A stretch of DNA of 64,000 nt. It comes from Arthrobacter sp. Bi26. Its GTDB lineage: Bacteria > Actinomycetota > Actinomycetes > Actinomycetales > Micrococcaceae. A program made the translations under genes and the position numbers. The DNA is taken from NCBI RefSeq assembly GCF_918697925.1, contig NZ_CAKKMF010000010.1, positions 20,836 through 84,835 on the forward strand, written 5' to 3'. Positions 34,615 to 43,900 of the stretch are shown here, piece after piece (position 1 is the first letter of the stretch; the number at the start of each line of letters is the position of its first letter). The notes below the pieces were generated by a model. The model was given only the letters and a program-made list of their open reading frames with translations. It was not told the origin of the DNA and did not search any database.

Positions 34615-35038
34615 TAGTCCCCCAGTAGCCGCAGTTGATTTCTTTGCCTTGGGCGCCAAACAGCGCAACCAAACGCGTCCACTATATAACTGTTGCTCGC
34701 GATATCCGATTTCAGTTCGCCACCGTGACCAACGTCATCCCTCTACAACTGGTGTCGCGCACTTGAAGGCCGGATGTCTTGAGTACTGACGCATGATGCT
34801 CGCGGGTCTCGATTCCCAAATGGCCGCGGACATTGACTTTCCGACGACAGAGCAAGGCCTGCTGACGACGAGCGGCGCCGGGCTGGGCGGTGGAAGCGCT
34901 GGTCCGCTTAGCGGCTCCCAAGCCCGACAGGACGTCAATCCACGTCCACGGTGCCGCTGGATCATCACGGAACGACCAATCACGGAACGATGGACTTCGG
35001 GCCCTAATCAGCTTGCTCTGATGTGCTGAGCCCAGAGG
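34615..35038. other. 424-bp spacer upstream of ugd, no gene supported
   Basis: Short open frames here lack codon bias and known motifs. Reading toward ugd, a TATATAG-like stretch lies near 34683-34689 and could be part of a promoter -10 region, but no convincing -35 partner was identified. The stretch is more A/T-rich than the surrounding genes, consistent with a promoter region or recombination junction. Confidence 0.35.
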
Positions 35039-35953
35039 CTATACGTAGAGGACGCTACTTATGTCGCAATAGTTCGATCTTCTGTTGATGTTGTGACCCC
35101 AGAACCCACCGCCATTCTTGTGGTGGGTCTCGGTAAGTTCGCCGTAGAAGCCCTCTAGCAGATCGTTGAAAGTCGGAATCACGTCGACGGAACGGAGCCC
35201 TGCGAAGAAATCAGCCTTTTTCTCCTGAGGATTCAACCAATTACCGCCGCGCCCCTGATCCACCTGTCCCACGGAGAGCTCGTATTGACGCCTCTGCGCG
35301 GCCCTCTCCAAGGACATTTCTTGATCCACACTTCTCAGATGGAGCAAACCCAAAGACGTCTCGTACGCAAAGTCCTCGCGAGATCGGTGCAGCCCAGCAC
35401 CGAATTCACTGCGGGCCTTCCAGATTACGGGCTTTGTGTACCCGGAGGCGAAGAATCCGTAGCCGCGCTGCAATTCAATGTCCTGAGACGGATCAAAAGG
35501 CGCCTCTTTCTCCGTGTGCTGGACAATTTCGAAGCCGATTGGCGCGGTTATCCCGTCCAAGGACTGCAGCTTGGGCAACACTTCATCGGCGCCGATCCCC
35601 AAGCCGACGAGCAATTCGTCGCAGTCCGTTGCTACGACGATGTCATAGCAGTGCAACAACATCTTGGCAAAGCCGGACATCGCCATCGCCTTGAAGTCGT
35701 CGTCAAAGGGCACTGGGGGGATACTGACAAAATTGAGGTTTACACCGTTGTAGCCGGGGCTATTGGCCAGAGACTCCGACAGCGATGGGCTGGAGGCGTG
35801 GTCGATCACGTAAAAGGCCGCTTCTGGACAGATGCGAAGCCCGTTTTTTACCCACGCCTCAAGCAGGATGGTCTCATCCCGTGCCATCGTAAGGAAGGCA
35901 ATGGGAGCCTGGCGGCTTCTCGCCGGCCAAAACTCAAGGCGAAAATCCGCCAT
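35039..35953 (-). CDS. Glycosyltransferase family 2/92-like protein
   Basis: The 304-residue protein starts with an N-terminal GT-A-type segment: APIAFLTMARDETILLEAWV (about 15-34) followed by YVIDHASSP, as in Glyco_tranf_2_4-type enzymes that begin with ARDE..L.EW. IVVATDCDELLV carries the DxD-like metal motif (D-C-D-E). A C-terminal HNINRRSNYCDIS tail is unusual. The ATG at 35953 has GGAG seven bases upstream; the longer frame to 36106 adds unlike sequence. It has no membrane helix. Codon use is more A/T-rich than in neighbours, suggesting separate acquisition. Donor and acceptor are unknown. Confidence 0.72.
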   Translation of the reverse strand: MADFRLEFWPARSRQAPIAFLTMARDETILLEAWVKNGLRICPEAAFYVIDHASSPSLSESLANSPGYNGVNLNFVSIPPVPFDDDFKAMAMSGFAKMLLHCYDIVVATDCDELLVGLGIGADEVLPKLQSLDGITAPIGFEIVQHTEKEAPFDPSQDIELQRGYGFFASGYTKPVIWKARSEFGAGLHRSREDFAYETSLGLLHLRSVDQEMSLERAAQRRQYELSVGQVDQGRGGNWLNPQEKKADFFAGLRSVDVIPTFNDLLEGFYGELTETHHKNGGGFWGHNINRRSNYCDISSVLYV

Positions 35954-36535
35954 TCTAAACTCCACTCGATAGTGATCCAGGCAGATGCTGAATAAGATCA
36001 ACGACAGTCGCCCTCGCTTCTGAGGGTGTGCGCGGTCGAGGCCCCCAACAGCATAGAACAACTCAAGTGGCTTCCGTACTTTCGCCGTCGCCTCGGGCTG
36101 CAGCACCCGTGCGTCGTCGCGCGCCCGCTTTGCAGCGACCGGTGTGAAGGGCTTCCTGGCGCCGTGATGGGCAATCGATTCGTTGAGATAGGCTGAATCG
36201 CCCTATTAATGTCCGAGGCTGCGAAGCAGAGGGGTGAGCGGCCACACGGAGCGCGATGCGTTTAGAACCAGGACGACGGCTCAAATCCAGTATGACCAGG
36301 ATGAAGGAGCCGCAGTGAAGGAATCGGCTCGATTTCGTAGAATCCGACGCACAGTTCGAGGCCGGCGGTACGGCCGTGCTGATCGAGAGGATTCCACCAA
36401 GATTAATGGGTCTGAGTCGGGAGTCCATCAAGCGGCGGTCGGTCCCTCTCCTCAAGTACCGAGCAGTGCAACACAAACTAGTCATCGCCAGGATCGCCAG
36501 GTGCGCAGCCCAGCCCAGCCCCGCCCAAGCCGGAA
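35954..36535. other. ~580-bp spacer leading into an IS481 relic
   Basis: No gene is supported. Open frames on both strands are short and rich in Arg and Ser. The right end merges with transposase sequence, so part of the stretch may be unrecognisable insertion-sequence debris. Confidence 0.4.
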
Positions 36536-36697
36536 GGCTGGGCCTACCGGCAGCCGTTCACATCCAATCAGGCCCGCGCTGATGCCCTGCAGCCATGGCT
36601 AGACGTCTACCACATCCACCGGCCCCACAGCAGCCTCGGAGGCAACCCACAAATCAGCAGGTGCAACCAAACTACTGACTGTGTACATCTAGGCTGA
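36536..36697 (+). pseudogene. IS481-family transposase, C-terminal relic
   Basis: The frame reads GWAYRQPFTSNQARADALQP then WLDVYHIHRPHSSLGGNPQI and SRCNQTTDCVHLG before a stop at 36697. The pattern EWAYxRPYTSexxRxxALxxWLxxYNxhRPHxALGGxPPxSR is the end of the rve integrase domain in IS481/IS3-type transposases. Only 53 codons remain. The relic overlaps the last nine bases of the ATP-grasp gene on the other strand, so insertion or deletion there may have reset that gene's 3' end. Confidence 0.8.
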
Positions 36698-37963
36698 CGC
36701 GTGCGCCGCCTCATATCCGGCCACAACCCGCCGGGCATGTTCGTAACCTCCGTCTGCCAAGGCCTTGAGAGTTTCCAGCGCGGACTGGTCACCCGAACTC
36801 AACCGCACCTCCGCCGCCCGCGAGGTGTGCCACGGGTTGCCCGCTGATCGCTCATCATGGAAGGCGGTTGCGGCTTCCTCAAACTCAGCCAATCGCCGCG
36901 TTCCATAGAAGTGCTTACCGCCGCGTCGGACGGCGGCCTGAATGTTAAATGCCTGGCTGCCATCGCCGCTGAGGTGGCCGATGACGTAGGCCGCCAGGCT
37001 AAAGACGGCCTTTGTAGAATCCTGCACCAGCAGAGCGGGCAGGAGTTGTGCATAGCGGGCATCGCCCTGTGACGCGCCGCCGGAGAGCCTCGCCACGAGG
37101 TGCTCGTCGGCCACTATCGTCGCGTTCGGCGACAGATCCTGCCGGAACTTGTCGAGGTCGATATCAAACCCGGACAAGGCTGCAGCACGACCAGTCAACA
37201 TGGCAGCATCGAGGGCCCGGATGATGCGTTCGCTGTAGCGGAGCATGCCTGTGTCGTCGCCGCCGGAGGCGAAGGTGAACTCGCCGAAGACGGGACCGTT
37301 GGGCCCGTCGTAACAATCCACCTTAACAAACCGGGTTTCGAGGTTCAGCGACAATGTCGACGCCATTTCCAGCATCGCCCCCGCGAACCGTGGGAGGACG
37401 TGCTGCTCCGGCAGCCATCGATTCTCATCAATCGAATAGTCCTTCCCGAGCTCGAGCGGGATAAATGCCCCGTCGAACAGGGCAACCCGCGGCGGGGACA
37501 CATTCCGGTCGATTTGGGTGATGTGGCTGACCTGTCCCCGGAAGGCATAGATCTTATAGTCCAACGGAACGGGCTTGCCTGCCGGCAATGACGGAATGCA
37601 TTCCTCAGCGAGCCAGTAATCAGGCGCGGCACCCACTGCCTTGATGTCGGCGGCAGCGAGGACCTTCATCCTCAACAGGTCGAGGTAGGAGCCTTCGCCG
37701 AGCTTCTCAAGCACGTAGACACCGGAAGCCGAATGGCGGTTCGGCTGCTTGATCACGAGCCTGTCCCCGAACAGCTCCCCCGCTGCCAAGGCCTCGGCCG
37801 CGCTGCTTGTCCGCGCATACCGCGGGACGGCATATCCGGCCTGCTCAACGTACTTGTAGGCCGTTTCCTTGTCGTCCAGTTCCCACGGTACGGGATCCAG
37901 CCCAGGATCGTTTCGCTGGTTGAACCTCTGGCGCATCAGCCCCAGGAACGAAATCCCGTCCAT
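36689..37963 (-). CDS. TupA-like ATP-grasp protein with helical C-terminal domain
   Basis: The 424-residue protein begins MDGISFLGLMRQRFNQRNDP. An ATP-grasp fold spans roughly 25-290: RLVIKQPNRHSASGVYVLEK for the nucleotide-binding Lys strand, LDYKIYAFRGQVSHITQIDR, and VKVDCYDGPNGPVFGEFTF where metal-binding acidic residues lie. TupA-type ATP-grasps are tied to teichuronopeptide synthesis, joining an amino acid to a uronic acid by amide bond. The last 130 residues are helical and Sel1-like (QSALETLKALADGGYEHARR). The ATG at 37963 has AAGGA upstream; further starts to 38065 or 38128 contain rare codons such as TTA. Divergent from the AlgJ-like gene. Confidence 0.72.
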   Translation of the reverse strand: MDGISFLGLMRQRFNQRNDPGLDPVPWELDDKETAYKYVEQAGYAVPRYARTSSAAEALAAGELFGDRLVIKQPNRHSASGVYVLEKLGEGSYLDLLRMKVLAAADIKAVGAAPDYWLAEECIPSLPAGKPVPLDYKIYAFRGQVSHITQIDRNVSPPRVALFDGAFIPLELGKDYSIDENRWLPEQHVLPRFAGAMLEMASTLSLNLETRFVKVDCYDGPNGPVFGEFTFASGGDDTGMLRYSERIIRALDAAMLTGRAAALSGFDIDLDKFRQDLSPNATIVADEHLVARLSGGASQGDARYAQLLPALLVQDSTKAVFSLAAYVIGHLSGDGSQAFNIQAAVRRGGKHFYGTRRLAEFEEAATAFHDERSAGNPWHTSRAAEVRLSSGDQSALETLKALADGGYEHARRVVAGYEAAHASA

Positions 37964-38328
37964 GTGCAGTTCCTTCCCTAACTCTTCGCGCGTGGGCGGA
38001 CATTGTTTGCCGACCGCCGTTCGGTGGAGTGTCAACCGGCACTCTGCGCTGAGTGCGGTCATCATAATCTCCCCGCGATCTAGCGGTGGCGGAGCACCCA
38101 ATCGGAGTTCTTGACGGAATTGACCCATCAGAGTGTCGGCGTGATCTCATCGCATATCCTACGCTGGCGGCGGACATGCTGCGTACGCTCCCGGCGGGGA
38201 CAGCCGGGAAGGCCCTGGAGGCCCAGCATCTGAAGGCATACTGGCCTCGACCACGGCCCGCGACACCCGGCGAGTAGCGCGCCCTTGGTGTGGAAGAATC
38301 GAGTCCAGAAAACAGTGATGAGGGAAAA
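37964..38328. other. 365-bp divergent control region between ATP-grasp and AlgJ-like genes
   Basis: Both genes are read outward from here, so both promoters should lie inside. Part of it (to 38065 or 38128) could be coding if the ATP-grasp protein starts further upstream. A 63-codon plus-strand frame at 38086-38277 shows no known motif and was not accepted. No clear operator or hairpin was seen. Confidence 0.35.
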
Positions 38329-39681
38329 ATGCTCAAAGGCTACGTCGATTCAATCTCACCGAACAAGCGGTCGCTCACTGGCTGGGTTCAAGTAGGAGAG
38401 GGCGGTGAAGACCCGGATCTCTGGCTCGATCTCGACGGCGAACAGGTTGGAAAAGCTGTCTTCGGTGCCGAACGCGCGGACGTCCGTTCCGCTCTGGGGC
38501 TGGCCAACAAGTCCTTCACCCTGACTCTCGAGACACCTGTCCAGAGTCAGAACGTCCTGGCGAAGGCTCACCAAGTAGCTGCGGTGGCCGACGGCGTGAG
38601 GAGTTTCATTCCGCTGGGTGGCAGCGCCTACCACCAGATGCTGGCAGATTTCGTCCGGGCCTCGGCCGCCAACGTCAGGGGTGCGCGCGAGGTGATACTT
38701 GATGCCCTCGAAGTCAACGAACTCAAGCTCTCAAAGCACTTCGCGGAAGTGAGGGAGTCGTCGGAGGCAGGCGAACTCTCCTACCTTGGATTTCCGGTCG
38801 GGTTGCGGTCCAGTGACGACGTCGGACAGATTGGCAAGGACGGCCACCTATTCCTGACGGGCGGCAGCAACGCGCTGCGAGACCAGTACAGGGCGCCCGA
38901 AGACGCGGCGGAGGAGGCCCTGCTGGAAAAAAGGGCCACTATGTGGGCCTCGGCGATCCGCACCAACAGCGAGGTGCTGGACGATCTGGGAATCCCGTTC
39001 CTTCAGGTCGTCATACCCGAGAAGTTGACGGCCCTGCGGCACCTCGCCCCGCTGGCAATAACTGGCCCGACCCCGCTGTACCGTCGCCTCGATGAACTCA
39101 TGGCGAATGAGCCCAACTACGTGAGTTTCCTGAGCATGTTCGAGGGCTGGTCGGGTGATATCGGAGCTTGGCAGCGGAACGACACTCATTGTTCCCCGGC
39201 CGGCACGTTGGCAATGGCACGTGCACTTCTGGATCGGCTCCCCGGCTGCGATCCAGCCATTCTTGACGGAGTCGAACTGACGGGAACCATATACCGCAAC
39301 GGCGATCTGGCGCCGAAGTTCTTCGATATCCCGCTCTGGGACAAGCAGCAAATTCCTGCCCCTGGAACACTGGGTGATCCAGAAATCGAACTCGCGTTCT
39401 CTCATAGTCCGGGAAATTTCGTCGGCTCGCACAACGTCTGGACTAACGAGAGCGCGCCGATCAAGAAAAAGGTGGTTGTCTTTGGCAACTCATTCTTCGG
39501 TAGCGTGACGAGCCCAACCCGGTTGAGCTGGTGGTTCGCCCGTCTCTTCAGCGAATACCACCTGAAGTGGGAAAACACCGTCGACATGGACTACGTGCGG
39601 GACGTCCGTCCTGACTATGTCATCGCGCAGTCAATCGAGCGGTTCCTGGTACGGCCACCGAGGATCCCAGGCACGAGCTAG
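38329..39681 (+). CDS. AlgJ/AlgX-like SGNH-fold protein with N-terminal GW module
   Basis: The 450-residue protein opens with a short beta module: KGYVDSISPNKRSLTGWVQV then LWLDLDGEQV and AERADV (3-52), the same GY..GW..RxDV layout as the metalloprotease repeats. The main domain has GKDGHLFLTGGSNALRDQYR (169-188), NDTHCSPAG (284-292; AlgJ/AlgX enzymes have DTHW) and VVVFGNSFFGS (382-392; usual form GDSF). AlgJ/AlgX proteins acetylate exported polysaccharides. This one has no signal peptide or helix, and no MBOAT partner is in the window, so it may act in the cytosol. The ATG at 38329 follows AGGGA; a longer frame from 38290 exists. Confidence 0.65.
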   Translation: MLKGYVDSISPNKRSLTGWVQVGEGGEDPDLWLDLDGEQVGKAVFGAERADVRSALGLANKSFTLTLETPVQSQNVLAKAHQVAAVADGVRSFIPLGGSAYHQMLADFVRASAANVRGAREVILDALEVNELKLSKHFAEVRESSEAGELSYLGFPVGLRSSDDVGQIGKDGHLFLTGGSNALRDQYRAPEDAAEEALLEKRATMWASAIRTNSEVLDDLGIPFLQVVIPEKLTALRHLAPLAITGPTPLYRRLDELMANEPNYVSFLSMFEGWSGDIGAWQRNDTHCSPAGTLAMARALLDRLPGCDPAILDGVELTGTIYRNGDLAPKFFDIPLWDKQQIPAPGTLGDPEIELAFSHSPGNFVGSHNVWTNESAPIKKKVVVFGNSFFGSVTSPTRLSWWFARLFSEYHLKWENTVDMDYVRDVRPDYVIAQSIERFLVRPPRIPGTS

Positions 39682-39687
39682 CGGCAT

Positions 39688-39730
39688 AACCGAAGACCCC
39701 GGCAGATTCAGTCTGCCGGGGTCTTCGGTT
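39688..39730. terminator. Perfect 19-bp hairpin, shared terminator of convergent genes
   Basis: AACCGAAGACCCCGGCAGA (39688-39706) is perfectly complemented at 39712-39730 with a five-base loop. It starts six bases after the AlgJ-like stop and lies 42 bases beyond the stop of the converging glycosyltransferase, so it can end transcripts from both sides. Confidence 0.9.
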
Positions 39731-39772
39731 ACCGTCGCGAAAGACGTAAGTCCTCTCGTGCTGCCCCAGGGC

Positions 39773-40888
39773 TTACTTCTGGCTTCCGGCAAGTCGTTGG
39801 GTTGCCCGGAGCCAGTTCCGCACGTAGTGTCCGACCAGGTTCTGCTGCCGCGAATGCGCACTCGCCTCTGCTCCTTCCAGCGTCGAAGGCGCCGCCGGGC
39901 GTTCGTCCAATGTCAACAACACTTCCTGAAGAGCAGTCGACAGCGTGAATCTCGACAGGTCCCCGGACTTCAACTCGACCGCAAAGTCGGTCGCTGCTTC
40001 AATGCCGCTGGCCAGTTCGGTTGCGATATCTTCCGGACTCTTGACTGCGAAGCCCCTGCCCGAAAAGTTATGGAATTCCGCCACGGCAAAGTTTTCAGCA
40101 TCCAGCCAGCCAGGGCCACCGAACTTGTCGTAGCAATATACCGGCACACCGGCCAGCATCGCGTACTGTACCGTCTTGCCAATTGTCACCACCCCGTCCA
40201 GCGCAGCAAGCGTCTCGGGCGTGACGCGGGCGGCGACCGAGTTGGCCACATCGCCACTGCCAATGGGCAAAAAATCCACTCCGGCCGGCGGGTCTTCCAG
40301 CACCTTACCCAGCTCGCCAGGGACATGGTTAGAAACGACGCCGATCAACTGCTTCCTGCCCCGGCTCGGCTTGCCCGCCGCTCCGAAGGCATCAGGGGCG
40401 GGGTTGGCAAATACCTTCATCCGGGCCGGGTCAAACGCCTCTGCCGCCCCGTCTGCGAGATGCGCCTCCAAGGTCTCTGCAGAGTTGTAGACGTGCAAGC
40501 CCGCAAGCTTGGCCTCCACGACTGCTGACCACGACGATTCCAGAGGGTGGGCAGACGACATGTGATTGAACACAAACGCCGTCACGCCCGGATTCTGGAG
40601 GAGCCACTGAGGGACGATCTGGTGATGGATCCATGCCAGTTGCGGCGGATCGCTCTCTAGCACCTTTGAAAGCTGGTCGTCGTCGATGTCGAAGTAGGAA
40701 ATATTGGCGCGGTCGGTCAAATGCGACAGTACCGGCCTGCCAGCGCTCCATGTTCCGATGGTTACCTTGGAGCCCGCAGCAGCAAAATGCTCCGCGAGCT
40801 CCAAAGTGACCATTTCCGAACCGCCGTAACTTACCAAGTGAGCTTGGGAAATAAAGACGTGGGAAAGCGGCGATGTGCTGTTATTCAT
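39773..40888 (-). CDS. GT4-like glycosyltransferase, last gene of the polymer operon
   Basis: The 371-residue protein has a GT-B layout. SQAHLVSYGGSEMVTLELAE (14-33) is the N-terminal acceptor-side loop, with LAWIHHQIVPQWLL later. The C-terminal donor side has LIGVVSNHVPGEL, VTIGKTVQYAMLAGVPVYCY, which replaces the usual E-rich nucleotide-sugar motif (the canonical Glu pair is not obvious), and a short helical tail. No membrane helix is seen. It lies 47 bp downstream of the 1026-residue glycosyltransferase and 42 bp from the terminator, so it ends the operon. Family assignment is moderate; sugars are unknown. Confidence 0.65.
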   Translation of the reverse strand: MNNSTSPLSHVFISQAHLVSYGGSEMVTLELAEHFAAAGSKVTIGTWSAGRPVLSHLTDRANISYFDIDDDQLSKVLESDPPQLAWIHHQIVPQWLLQNPGVTAFVFNHMSSAHPLESSWSAVVEAKLAGLHVYNSAETLEAHLADGAAEAFDPARMKVFANPAPDAFGAAGKPSRGRKQLIGVVSNHVPGELGKVLEDPPAGVDFLPIGSGDVANSVAARVTPETLAALDGVVTIGKTVQYAMLAGVPVYCYDKFGGPGWLDAENFAVAEFHNFSGRGFAVKSPEDIATELASGIEAATDFAVELKSGDLSRFTLSTALQEVLLTLDERPAAPSTLEGAEASAHSRQQNLVGHYVRNWLRATQRLAGSQK

Positions 40889-40935
40889 GTGCGGGTCTCT
40901 CAGTTGGTTCCCGTTGCCTTGGCGAACAGTCGTAT

Positions 40936-43900
40936 CTACAGGGCAGGCGTGCTGTCGTTGTCGGCACCATCCGACACTGATTTCCGGTGCGCCCGGGCTG
41001 CCTCCAGCAGGGTCTCGGCACGCTTGTCAAAGTTGTGTTCGTCGCGGATCATCTGGCTGATAGCAGCCATCTCCGAATCATCGGGGAAGCCGCTCGGATC
41101 AGCCAGAATTTCGGCAAGCTGCTCGAGCGAAGCATATGTCCGGACGGCGCCCTTGAAGATCTCGTCGATACCGTCCACGTCGTCACTGATCACCCTCGCA
41201 CCGGAGGCCACGGCATCGTAGAGGCGGTTGTTGGCGAAGCCCCACCTTGCCATGTCTTCAAAATGATCGTTGAGGACAATTGTGGACGAGTTGTAGACAG
41301 CAGCAAGGTCATCGTTGTCGATGAAATCGGCCACCACCAATTCTGCCGGGATGAACTGCTCCCACCGGGGGCCCCACACACTGACATTTTGGCCAAGGCC
41401 AACACAATCGGCGACGATCTTGCGCCCAATTGGTTTTCGCGGGCCCCCCACGAAAGTCAGGTCGAACTGGGGGCTTCCCTCAGTCGCCGCCGTCGGGTGG
41501 AATCGCTTCGGATTCGTGGCCTGAGGCAGGTAATGGGCTTCGATCCCCCACTCGCTGCGGACATACTCGCACCAGATTCCGGACGCCCCGAAAATGAGGT
41601 CGAACTCAAGGAGTTCTTCTTTGGCAATCAAGTCCGGCCGGCTGATCGCCCACAGGATATTTGTCTTTCCTGGCTGAGGATCGCAGCGGTGCAGGCCGCG
41701 AATGACCACCACAACATCGTCCAGGTGATTGGAGGGCCGCGCGAGGGCTGCGGCCCTGTCGACCACAACCTCCTGGCCGCGGGCAGTGAGTGCCTCTGCA
41801 AGGTCCGCCGCATACGGAACGTCGCCCCAGCGGTCTCCGCCGACACTGAACTCAGCGCCGATCTTGATCGCCCATCGCAGACGCTCCGCCGGATCCGACC
41901 CGGAGGTCTGCCTGACGACTACCGGCGCCGCAGGCTGGAGCCTCGGGTTTCGTGGCGCAGTGAACGCAACGACGTCCAGGCCAATGTCACGGTAGTGGGC
42001 TTCAACCGGCCGCGCAGGCTCCTTGGATGCACTCAGCCAATCCGCATCCGCGGCGGACAAGGAAGGGTGCTCCGCATAAGCATCCGCCGAATGGTCTACT
42101 GCGACCGCTGCGCCCTCCACGACGAACTCCCCTGCCCCGGAGTTGCCGAGCCTCCGCAGAAAATCGGTCACTGCCGCTTCGCCGGCAAAGATCGTATTGA
42201 ATCGTCCTAGCCGTTCGAACGCCTCCCTTCGCACCACAAAGGCGGCTGGTGCCAACTCGTCAACCACCCTGCCGCCGTGGCGCCGGGCATCGGCAATGTT
42301 CAAGCCCCGGAACAAGGGGACGGCGAGGCTGTTGCGGTGCGCAACAGCGCCAGCGGAGACGACGACTCCAGCGGGATCGGTCAACAGGGGCTGTGCCGCA
42401 ACGACGGATGGATGGTCAAGCTGTTCCAGGAGCTTGTCTAGGGCACCGGCGCGAAATTCGACATTTTCCTTGGCGAACAGTAGGTTCGCTCCGTCAGCGT
42501 GGACGGAACCAATGTTGTAGGCGATCGCTTCCGTGTAGCGTCGCGGCAGCTTGATGTATTTTAAGCCGGACAGGCCAGCGAGAGCGGCCCGCAGGCGCAG
42601 CGAAGTGCGGAAGCCCTGGACCTCGTCGAGCACAACCAGTTCGACCAAGTCGGCGTCGACAGTTTCCTGGATCCGGCGAACATTCCGGATCGCCTGGTCG
42701 ATGTTCTCCGTGATGCGCATTATTACCGACAGGGAAGGAACCCTCACCCGTTCCGGAACAGAATCAGGAACAAACCGCCCTTGAACGTTCTTGCCCAGTA
42801 CCGCGTATTCCCAGTTCCCGGACTCCTTGCGGGTGATTCTGTCATCGTTGTCGTCGTCTACGTAATCGCAACCGATAAAGGGGAAGTACTCGATGCTGGT
42901 CGTCTCGGTAATCCGAAGGACGAGGTCATAGTCAACCCAGCGGCGCAGAGAGTTGTCGAAACCGCCCAACTCCCGGATAAAGGACGTCCGCACCACGAGA
43001 ACATTGAGATCCACGTAGTTGCGCACCAAGAGTTGATCAGCCGTGATGGGTTGGCCGGTGAATTCCAGCCGGCCGTTCAGCATGCGTACGGCAGAGTAGC
43101 CCGCCTGGCCGCCGCTGGCAATGAGCCCGGCATGCATGTTCCTAAGAAAATCCGGTCGCCAGGTGTTGTCGGAATCCAGGAAGGCCAAGAAATCTCCCCG
43201 GGCCTCCTCGATACCCCGGTTTCGGGCTGCGCAGACTCCCAGGTGATCCGCCTCAATCAAGCGGATTCGGCTGTCCAGAAGTGCGTACGCGCGCACGACG
43301 TCCCGCGTCCCATCGGTACTGCCGTCGTCGACTACGATGAGTTCCCACGCCTTGAGGCTCTGCTGGCGTACCGACTCGATGGCATCCAGAATCGCAGTTT
43401 CCCGGTTCCAAGCAGGCATGACGATGCTCACTACCGGTGCCGACCCATTTGACGCCAAAGGTACATGTTTGACGCTCTGAAGCCATTCCTTCTCCGTCAC
43501 TTCGGACCACGTAGGGAGGCGCAGCGGTTTCTTGCCAACCTCGTAAGTCTTGGCCGTCAGGGCGTGGGCAATAACGATCGCCCTTACTGCCGGCCAAGCC
43601 GGGGCTGAGCCGGGCAGCTTGTCTGGAACGGGCAGGGCTCGTGCCTTACCGGGACGGTACCGTGACAGCAGCACGGAACCCGCTGTGCCAGATTCGTCGA
43701 GTCCAGCGGGGTCAAAAAGCCAAGACCACGGGTGCTCGCGCGACTCCGGGCTCCGCAGGTAGGCCAGCAGGGACTCGACATCGCCGGTCTTGTAACGGTC
43801 CCGAACGGGCGCCGGAAACATCCCAAGATCAAACAATGGATGGAAGCTAAGTCCAGCCTTCATGCCATATTGAACGAAGTGACGTGCAGCCGCCGTCTTC

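Noticed and set aside
38086..38277. 63-codon plus-strand frame between the ATP-grasp and AlgJ-like genes
   Set aside because: No motif, no good ribosome site and it lies in a divergent promoter region.
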